A stretch of 6,982 nucleotides of DNA from Ardenticatenales bacterium. GTDB taxonomy: Bacteria > Chloroflexota > Anaerolineae > Promineifilales > UBA4811. Where the stretch lies: NCBI GenBank assembly GCA_030667645.1, contig DAOUVM010000131.1, positions 1 to 6,982 on the forward strand, given 5' to 3'. The notes beneath the pieces are model-generated. The model saw nothing but the letters and a program-made list of their open reading frames with translations, was not told where the DNA came from and searched no databases. The position numbers and the translations under genes were made by a program. This document shows, piece after piece, positions 1-5,335 of this stretch; the stretch's first letter is position 1; each line of letters begins with the position of its first letter.

Positions 1-1
1 A

Positions 2-88
2 GCCAAGGCCATCCTGGTCGAGGTGCCGGCCACCATGCTGGAGACCGCAGACCCGGCCGCACTCGGTTGGATGATCCAGGATGACTGA
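2..88 (+). CDS. 3' end of an unidentified protein (partial)
   Basis: An open frame enters from the left edge and ends at TGA 86-88. It gives 28 residues that end in GWMIQDD and contain the stretch VEVPATMLETADP. The other two forward frames look less protein-like here: one gives a run of Gly, Arg, His and Pro, which argues for this frame. The tail is too short to assign to a family. It is on the same strand as the molybdenum hydroxylase genes and overlaps a possible next start (ATG 81) by 8 bases, so it may be the upstream member of the same transcription unit. That is an inference. No function is proposed. Confidence 0.55.
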   Translation, partial: AKAILVEVPATMLETADPAALGWMIQDD

Positions 89-242
89 CACTCGTTCGTT
101 CAGTGACCCTTGTGATCAGAATTGTCGCGACTGTGCGGCCGATGTCTCCTCCTATGTGAAGGAAGCCATGATTGCCAATCCGCCGATCCCAACGTTGGCG
201 TGCGCCCCGCCGCCCGGGTCGGGGCCGTTGCCTGGAGCATGA
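81..242 (+). CDS. Possible small Cys-containing ORF, maybe the 5' part of a broken gene
   Basis: ATG 81 overlaps the preceding stop by 8 bases (ATGACTGA), an arrangement typical of coupled genes and repeated at 3147. The frame encodes 53 residues. It starts MTDTRSFSDPCDQNCRDC, with Cys at 11, 15 and 18, and continues into a plausible helix (VSSYVKEAMIANP). It then turns into Pro/Gly/Ala-rich sequence and stops at TGA 240-242. After that stop the same frame stays open to 497 and reads sensibly for about 35 codons (for example LSTLDFANRETAALLAG) with GC-rich third positions. It could therefore be a gene interrupted by a nonsense mutation, a recoded UGA, or chance. No family is recognised. I cannot separate a real short gene from a remnant by eye, so confidence is low. 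Confidence 0.3.
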   Translation: MTDTRSFSDPCDQNCRDCAADVSSYVKEAMIANPPIPTLACAPPPGSGPLPGA

Positions 243-411
243 CCGCGGTGGCTGTCCACGCTGGATTTCGCAAACAGAGAGACAGCCGCGCTCCTGGCCG
301 GCGTGCAAGAGCTGATCAACTTGCCCCAGGGAGGCATGCACGGTCTTGATCGCACCGCTTCTGAGAGGAGTTTCAGTGCACTGGTTTGGAATATAGGGCG
401 AGGTAGGCAAC
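243..411 (+). other. Region without a confident gene; possible gene remnant and leader of the lipoprotein gene
   Basis: No convincing complete gene lies here. The frame continuing from ATG 81 past TGA 240-242 is open through this region and looks codon-like to about 345, which fits a decayed C-terminal part. A short inverted repeat sits just after that stop: GTGG 248-251 and CCAC 256-259 around the loop CTGT, extended by GC 245-246 with GC 260-261 and a one-base bulge. No good sigma70-type promoter was found. The AT-rich TATAGG at 392-397 is too close to the start at 412 to serve as a normal -10 element. Confidence 0.4.
400..404 (+). promoter_or_regulatory. Ribosome binding site of the lipoprotein gene
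   Basis: GAGGT lies 7 bases before ATG 412, which supports that start. The site follows a stretch without a confident gene, so translation here does not depend on an overlapping upstream gene. Confidence 0.6.
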
Positions 412-834
412 ATGTTTCGCACGTCGAAAATCAATCGGTACGCTCCAGGTGTTCTCGTCCTTGTCATCTACCTCCTCTCGCTCAGCTCCTGTGGCAATGA
501 TGCCGTGTATGGAGACGAAGCAGTCTTGACAGGCGGTGTTCACGTGGACTGCAGCAAGGACTGCAGGGACCATGGCTCCTGTGGCGCATCCGAGGAGACC
601 GGAGAGACGATCATCTTGCTGGGCGAGTCTCCGGCCTTCCCCGGCGTGAGCACGGTTAGTTTTCAAGGTCTCACCGATGGCTCGGCCGTTGAGGTGGTGG
701 ACACAAAGGTCGTCGCCGGGATCGAGCAACGCAGCGGAAAGGATGTTCAGATCCGGTTCTACAATGTGATAGGTGGCTCAGATGATACCGGGGGGTGGGT
801 GCCCGGCTTTTGCATCGCGAATCAGGCGCCGTGA
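412..834 (+). CDS. Predicted small lipoprotein, possibly with an SH3-like fold
   Basis: The product is 140 residues. Its N-terminus has basic residues (R3, K6, R9), then a hydrophobic core at about 11-24 (APGVLVLVIYLLSL), and then Leu-Ser-Ser-Cys, a good lipobox with Cys27 as the lipid-bearing residue. The mature protein would be anchored to the outer face of the membrane. Four more cysteines (47, 51, 57, 134) could form disulfides or bind a metal. The C-terminal part is beta-rich and ends with IRFYNVIGG and GWVPGFCI, reminiscent of the last strands of bacterial SH3 domains; this is only a resemblance. ATG 412 is preceded by GAGGT at 7 bases. The gene ends 26 bases before xdhC, so co-transcription is likely. 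No function is known; a structural or binding role at the envelope is a guess. Confidence 0.72.
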   Translation: MFRTSKINRYAPGVLVLVIYLLSLSSCGNDAVYGDEAVLTGGVHVDCSKDCRDHGSCGASEETGETIILLGESPAFPGVSTVSFQGLTDGSAVEVVDTKVVAGIEQRSGKDVQIRFYNVIGGSDDTGGWVPGFCIANQAP

Positions 835-860
835 GGCGTCGAGGTGTGGAGCAGTGATTC

Positions 861-1679
861 ATGAGTAATCAGCAAGTATACCGGGCCCTGGCCGAGCCGG
901 TTGGACTGCCCGGGCCGGCCGCGCTTTGCACAGTTGTACGGACCGGGGGCTCAGTGCCGCGTCGTGCCGGTGCCAAGATGTTGGTCTGCCCGGACGGCAT
1001 GACAGTAGGCACTGTTGGTGGAGGGGAGCTAGAAGCGCGTGTCATCGCCCATGCGCACGAGGTGGCGCAAAAGCGCGAGTCTGCTCTGATTACGGTCCCG
1101 TTGGTGGATCCGGACAAGGGGGACGCCGGGGTCTGTGGCGGAGAAATGGATGTTTTCATCGAGCCGGTTCTCGCCGAGCCGACCATCCTGGTGGTCGGCT
1201 GCGGTCACGTAGGCAGGGAGGTCGCCGCGCTGGCCAAATGGGCCGGTTTCCGCGTGGCGGTCACCGATGACCGCGTGGAATTCTGCAGCTCGGAACGCGT
1301 GCCGGAGGCAGATATCTATCTGCCAGGGGCCATTCCAGAGGCGCTAACCGGTTTTGAGATCACTGACCAGACCTACATTGCTGCTGTTACGCGGGGGGTA
1401 AAAGCCGACGCCCAGGCGCTGCCCCACCTGCTTCGCTCGCCGGCCGCCTACGTGGGAGTCATCGGAAGCCGTCGCCGTTGGTCAGTGGCTGTGCAAGAAC
1501 TGCAAGACTTGGGCGTGCCGGACGAGATCATTGGTCGGGCACACGCCCCGATCGGGCTAGAGATTGGGGCAGAAACCCCACGCGAGATCGCGGTGAGCAT
1601 TCTGGCCGAGATTGTCGCGGAGCGCCAAGGAAGGGACGGCCGCTCAATGCGGTGGCACACTCCATCCCTGGAGATCTAG
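861..1679 (+). CDS. xdhC: XdhC/CoxI family molybdenum-cofactor insertion factor
   Basis: Members of this family bind molybdenum cofactor, promote its sulfuration and deliver it to the large subunit of XDH-type hydroxylases in the cytoplasm. The 272-residue length is normal. The N-terminal XdhC/CoxI domain shows GGSVPRRAGAKM (29-40), GTVGGGELE (50-58) and CGGEMDVFIEP (92-102). The C-terminal Rossmann-like domain shows VVGCGHVG (111-118), the TRG..AD..AL pattern (177-187), YVGVIGSRRR (197-206) and HAPIGLEIGAETP (228-240). The usual His after TRG in many relatives is Val180 here. ATG 861 has GGAG at 848-851, nine bases upstream. It lies directly before the FAD/iron-sulfur subunit gene with a 47-base gap, as expected for a dedicated maturation factor. 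Family assignment is secure; the exact client is inferred from the operon. Confidence 0.95.
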   Translation: MSNQQVYRALAEPVGLPGPAALCTVVRTGGSVPRRAGAKMLVCPDGMTVGTVGGGELEARVIAHAHEVAQKRESALITVPLVDPDKGDAGVCGGEMDVFIEPVLAEPTILVVGCGHVGREVAALAKWAGFRVAVTDDRVEFCSSERVPEADIYLPGAIPEALTGFEITDQTYIAAVTRGVKADAQALPHLLRSPAAYVGVIGSRRRWSVAVQELQDLGVPDEIIGRAHAPIGLEIGAETPREIAVSILAEIVAERQGRDGRSMRWHTPSLEI

Positions 1680-1726
1680 AGGGCGCAACGCCTATCGCGG
1701 CAGGAGCCCCTGACAGAGCGAATAGT

Positions 1727-3154
1727 ATGTGGAAGATCTATCACACGCCGGCAACCCTCGAGCAGGCGCTGACGCTGCTGGCCAGCTATGGAGAGGGTGC
1801 GCGAATCATCGCCGGGGGAACCGATCTCGTTGTCGAGTTGGATCGGGGAGTTCGCCGGATCGATGCTCTCATTGATGTGACGCGCATCCCCGACCTGGAC
1901 AGAATCGCTTTGGACGATGATGGCTCGCTGCATATCGGGGCAACGGTTACCCATAATCAGTTGGTTGGCTCGGAACTTGTGGTCAAGAGGGCGTTTCCTC
2001 TGGCCCAAGCCGCCGCGAGCGTTGGGGCCCCTCAAATACGCAACCGAGGGACACTGGCCGGCAATCTGGTCACGGCATCGCCGGCGAACGATACCATCTC
2101 CCCTCTGTGGGCCCTTGGTGCAAAGGTAAAACTCGTTTCCCAGCGAGGAGAGCGAGTGTCGGCCTTTCCCGACTTTTTTCAAGGGGTACGGCGCACGGCT
2201 CTCGCCTCGGACGAAATGGTGTCTGAGGTGATCATACCTCCAATGTCACCCGGCGCGCGGGGCACCTTTGTCAAGTTCGGATTGCGCCGGGCACAGGCAA
2301 TTTCAGTGGTCAATGTGGCGATCGTATTAGGTTGGGATGACGGCGTCGTGATTGATGCGCGAATCACCGGGGGAAGCATCGCTCCTACGATCATACGGGC
2401 GCCAAGGGCAGAGGCCTACCTGGCAGGCAAGGCGCTGACCGAGGAGGTGGTTGCCCACGCCGCCTCTCTCGCCGGAGAGGCAGCCCGGCCGATTGATGAC
2501 ATCCGTTCTCCGGCCGACTATCGGGCCCACATCGTGCGTGTGCTTACCCGGCGTGCGTTATTGACCCTGCGCGATGGGACCGAGAGCGCCGACTGGCCCG
2601 AGGCGCCGCCAATGCTCTGGGGCCGGACTGACGGCCATTTCCCGGTCTGGAGAACGACAGGTTCCGCAGAGCATTCCCTGATAGTAGGTCAACCGATCGA
2701 GACGACGGTCAACGGGAGGAGGCACACCGTCCGGGGCGCCAATCACAAAACTTTGCTTCACCTGCTCCGGGACCACATCGGGCTGATGGGAACCAAGGAG
2801 GGATGCGGCGAGGGCGAATGTGGTGCTTGTACCGTGTTGCTGGATGGGATCGCCGTCATGTCATGTCTGGTGCCCGCCCCGCGCGCGCACCAGGCGGAAA
2901 TCGTGACTGTGGAGGGCCTGGCCGTAGGTGACAGCCTCCATCCACTTCAACAGGCATTCATCGACCAGGGAGCTGTGCAGTGCGGCTACTGCTCGCCTGG
3001 CTTTATCATGGCAGGCGCGAGCCTGTTGGATGAACATCCACACCCCTCGCACGAGCAGATCAAACAGTCCATCACCGGCAATCTCTGCCGCTGTACGGGC
3101 TATGTCAAGATCGTCGATGCCTTTGAGCAGGCCGGAGAAGTGAAAAATGTCTGA
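1727..3154 (+). CDS. Fused FAD-binding and [2Fe-2S] subunit of a molybdenum hydroxylase (CoxM-CoxS fusion)
   Basis: This 475-residue protein carries electrons from the molybdenum site to FAD. Residues 1 to about 285 are a CoxM/XdhB-type FAD subunit: AGGTDLVV (29-36) and TLAGNLVTASPANDT (109-123) are the FAD-binding loops, with Ala111 where many relatives have Gly. A linker of about 30 residues follows. From about 318 comes a CoxS-type iron-sulfur subunit: a plant-type [2Fe-2S] site at Cys360, 365, 368 and 380, and a second site at Cys419, 422, 454 and 456 (CGYCSPGF and CRCTGY). All eight ligands are present. These modules are often separate genes; XDH of animals has the opposite order, iron-sulfur first. 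The frame is open upstream to 1478 but that overlaps xdhC, and the product resembles the family only from ATG 1727 (MWKIYHTPATLEQAL). The ribosome binding site there is weak (GAG about 8 bases upstream). Confidence 0.94.
   Translation: MWKIYHTPATLEQALTLLASYGEGARIIAGGTDLVVELDRGVRRIDALIDVTRIPDLDRIALDDDGSLHIGATVTHNQLVGSELVVKRAFPLAQAAASVGAPQIRNRGTLAGNLVTASPANDTISPLWALGAKVKLVSQRGERVSAFPDFFQGVRRTALASDEMVSEVIIPPMSPGARGTFVKFGLRRAQAISVVNVAIVLGWDDGVVIDARITGGSIAPTIIRAPRAEAYLAGKALTEEVVAHAASLAGEAARPIDDIRSPADYRAHIVRVLTRRALLTLRDGTESADWPEAPPMLWGRTDGHFPVWRTTGSAEHSLIVGQPIETTVNGRRHTVRGANHKTLLHLLRDHIGLMGTKEGCGEGECGACTVLLDGIAVMSCLVPAPRAHQAEIVTVEGLAVGDSLHPLQQAFIDQGAVQCGYCSPGFIMAGASLLDEHPHPSHEQIKQSITGNLCRCTGYVKIVDAFEQAGEVKNV
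3134..3140 (+). promoter_or_regulatory. Ribosome binding site inside the end of the fused-subunit gene
   Basis: GGAGAAG lies 6 bases before ATG 3147 and within the last codons of the fused FAD/iron-sulfur gene. Together with the 8-base overlap of the two genes it supports the 3147 start and translational coupling. Confidence 0.55.
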
Positions 3155-3494
3155 CTATTCATTGTGGAAGCGAGAGGATGAAATCGAGCAGGAGAGGAAA
3201 GGGCTGACCGGCCGAGGAATCTTTGGCTGTGTCACCTTCCTGGTCAGTGGAGGGCTTGCCTATCTCGCCTACTCGTGGCTGAGTCAAGAGTACAATCTGC
3301 GACGTCTACTCTACATTCCCAGGGACTGGCCCGATTGGCTCGTCGATGCGCTGGGAATCCTGGTGTTGTTGATTGCACTGCAAGCTGTCCTTACCATCAT
3401 TTCCAGCGTGTTCTGGAAACTGCGCGGCAAGGACAAAAAGGTGGCGGGCAAGCTGGATGATATGCTGAAAGAGTGGGATGACAAGGAATTCTGA
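3147..3494 (+). CDS. Small two-helix membrane protein of unknown function
   Basis: The product is 115 residues. A charged N-terminus (1-22, KREDEIEQERKG) leads into a first hydrophobic helix at about 24-44 (GIFGCVTFLVSGGLAYLAYSW). A loop with aromatic and basic residues follows (LRRLLYIPRDWPDW), then a second helix at about 65-90 (VDALGILVLLIALQAVLTII). The C-terminal tail is strongly charged (KLRGKDKK, then KLDDMLKEWDDKEF). The basic residues just after helix 2 suggest both termini face the cytoplasm. The start overlaps the previous gene by 8 bases (ATGTCTGA) and has GGAGAAG upstream, so the two are probably translated in step. I recognise no family. Its place between hydroxylase subunit genes suggests a membrane partner, for example a tether or an electron-transfer contact, but nothing in the sequence shows a redox cofactor site. 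Confidence 0.8.
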   Translation: MSDYSLWKREDEIEQERKGLTGRGIFGCVTFLVSGGLAYLAYSWLSQEYNLRRLLYIPRDWPDWLVDALGILVLLIALQAVLTIISSVFWKLRGKDKKVAGKLDDMLKEWDDKEF

Positions 3495-3561
3495 ATGCCA
3501 TTGGCTGTCAGCACACAGTCGTAGAGACCAGCGTATCTGCGTCAGTGGGCAGACGAGGGAT

Positions 3562-3570
3562 GGAGGGGAG
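3562..3570 (+). promoter_or_regulatory. Ribosome binding site that sets the start at 3578
   Basis: GGAGGGGAG lies 7 bases before ATG 3578. In-frame alternatives at GTG 3545 and ATG 3560 lack a comparable site and would add 11 or 6 basic residues, so 3578 is preferred. Confidence 0.7.
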
Positions 3571-3577
3571 AGCAAGA

Positions 3578-5302
3578 ATGGATAGAACTGTCCCGCGAAC
3601 CGGCAGCGATGAGATAGATCTCTATAGGCGCACATACTACTCTTTGCTGCGCAGCACCAGCGAGATCAAGTTGGAGGCTCTGGTTGAGGCCCACACCAGC
3701 ATCGATTCGAGTCTGCACGCGGGAGTCCGCAGTCTCCAACCTGACTTGGAAGCCCTGACCTATACCTGCTTGCGCCTACCGGACTGCATCTCTCAGGTTC
3801 GACTGGTGGTGTTGGGACAATCGCAGGATGTCTTTTCCTGGCACGGATACCCTGCCGTGGAGCACTGGGAACGGGTCACTGCCGTCGGCCGCCGTCGGTG
3901 CATGTACTATGATGGACAGGAGACACTGGCTACCTATATCGCCAGTAGTTCTGACATTGATGACCTCATCCCCGTTCTGACCACGTTCCAGATAGAGTGG
4001 AACAAGCTTCACCACCTCCTGCAGGGAAGCCAGTTGCAGTTCAGGCTGGCGCAATTGGCGAACGAATGGATCGACGACAAAGAGCTGTCGCACCTGGCAG
4101 AGGGGCTGGGGGTCACGCTCGATGGTGTAACTGGCTTGCGGCAGCTATGGGGACGCTCGCTGGCGGAACGCCTGTTGGGGATGGCCGCCGCGCGTAAACG
4201 TTTCTCCTTGCGCTTGTTGGATAGCTCCCTCGCGGCCTACCGGAAAGCCATTCGCCGTTGGTGGATGAATATCGAGCAACATGTGGAAGAGATCGATTTC
4301 CACAGGCGGCCCGTCTATTTCATTTCCAGCAACAATCACAGCATGGCGAATCTACTAACCGGCCTGGCACTGCGTAGCAGAGCCGAGTTGGTGGACCACA
4401 TGAGTCAACAGGGACTGTCCCAATTGCTGGCGGACTACCGGCGCATGCAGGATGGGTCAACTCTGGGCGAGCAGGAGAATTTGCTCTACTATGTTCAAAA
4501 GAAACTCCTCTCGACCCAAAGGGGAGAGCACATCCTGGCTGACCGGAAGGCGGCCGAGCAATCGGTCGGTATCCGGCGAGTACCCAGCTCGCACAGTTTT
4601 GATGTCGAGGCGCAGATCGTAGAGTTGAACCGCCTGCGGCCGGACTGGCTCGATCCCCGGCTGCAGCTCCAGGGACTCGAGTCCCTGCGCGACTCTAACG
4701 CGCTGATCATCAACATCGACTACCCACTGGGGATGGCTGCGTATCAGATTCTGACCGAGATTGCCCGCAACATCCACTTTTTTAGGGGGATATACGTACT
4801 GGGCAAAGCGGCAACCCTCAATGGCAGGGTTGGTGACGTGATGATCCCCAGCGTCGTCTACGATGAACATTCGCGGAATACCTACCTCTTTTCCAATTGC
4901 TTTAGCGCCGCTGACGTAGGCAAGTACCTGACCCACGGCATGGTACTGGACAACCAAAAGGCGATCACCGTGCGCGGCACCATGTTGCAGAACCCTCGGT
5001 TCATGGCCGTTATTTATCGGGAAGGGTATACCGACATTGAGATGGAGGCTGGGCCCTATCTCTCAGCCGTGTTCGAGTCTCTCCGCCCGCGGCGCCACCC
5101 TTATGACGAAATAGTCAACCTGTATGGTGTGCCGTTTGATATTGGCTTCCTGCACTATGCATCAGACAAGCCCGTGGAAAAAGGGCGGAACCTGGGCACT
5201 CACAGCCTTTCGTATTTCGGCATGGATTCCACCTATGCCACATCGGTGGCCGTCTTGAGGCGGATCCTTGAACGTGAGATCAGTGAGGTGCGAGGCTCGT
5301 GA
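3578..5302 (+). CDS. Uncharacterised protein with a C-terminal nucleoside phosphorylase/nucleosidase-like domain
   Basis: The protein has 574 residues with no signal peptide or membrane helix, so it is probably cytoplasmic. Residues 1 to about 370 are mostly helical and unassigned, and include a striking YFISSNNHSMANLL segment (247-260). Residues about 374-565 resemble the nucleoside phosphorylase superfamily: a strand-turn ALIINIDYPLG (375-385), YVLGKAATLNGRVGDVMIP (406-424), DIEMEAGPYLSAV (486-498) and YASDKP (527-532). In that superfamily the Met-Glu pair contacts ribose and the Ser-Asp contacts the purine; Met489-Glu490 and Ser529-Asp530 fit these. AMP nucleosidase also has an extra N-terminal domain before such a fold, but I see no other match to it. 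The start is set by GGAGGGGAG upstream. The gene sits between hydroxylase subunit genes, suggesting a linked purine-related substrate. It may correspond to a catalogued domain of unknown function; I could not verify that. Confidence 0.85.
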   Translation: MDRTVPRTGSDEIDLYRRTYYSLLRSTSEIKLEALVEAHTSIDSSLHAGVRSLQPDLEALTYTCLRLPDCISQVRLVVLGQSQDVFSWHGYPAVEHWERVTAVGRRRCMYYDGQETLATYIASSSDIDDLIPVLTTFQIEWNKLHHLLQGSQLQFRLAQLANEWIDDKELSHLAEGLGVTLDGVTGLRQLWGRSLAERLLGMAAARKRFSLRLLDSSLAAYRKAIRRWWMNIEQHVEEIDFHRRPVYFISSNNHSMANLLTGLALRSRAELVDHMSQQGLSQLLADYRRMQDGSTLGEQENLLYYVQKKLLSTQRGEHILADRKAAEQSVGIRRVPSSHSFDVEAQIVELNRLRPDWLDPRLQLQGLESLRDSNALIINIDYPLGMAAYQILTEIARNIHFFRGIYVLGKAATLNGRVGDVMIPSVVYDEHSRNTYLFSNCFSAADVGKYLTHGMVLDNQKAITVRGTMLQNPRFMAVIYREGYTDIEMEAGPYLSAVFESLRPRRHPYDEIVNLYGVPFDIGFLHYASDKPVEKGRNLGTHSLSYFGMDSTYATSVAVLRRILEREISEVRGS

Positions 5303-5335
5303 TCGCCCACTCTTTAGCTGGGACATGATCAAAGA

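Noticed and set aside
392..397. TATAGG as a -10 promoter element before the lipoprotein gene
   Set aside because: Transcription would begin at about the ribosome binding site, and no matching -35 element is visible at the right distance.
1478..1726. Upstream extension of the fused FAD/iron-sulfur frame
   Set aside because: It overlaps the conserved C-terminus of xdhC in another frame and reads as Arg/Gly-rich shadow sequence. Family similarity begins at ATG 1727.
3536..3553. Inverted repeat TCTGC/GCAGA with an 8-base loop between the membrane-protein and nucleosidase-like genes
   Set aside because: The 5-bp stem has no following T-run and lies just before a strong ribosome binding site, so it is not a convincing terminator.
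4457..4957. Reverse-strand open frame of 166 codons inside the nucleosidase-like gene
   Set aside because: The forward frame covers it fully with the superfamily motifs and a good ribosome binding site. The reverse product has no recognisable motif.
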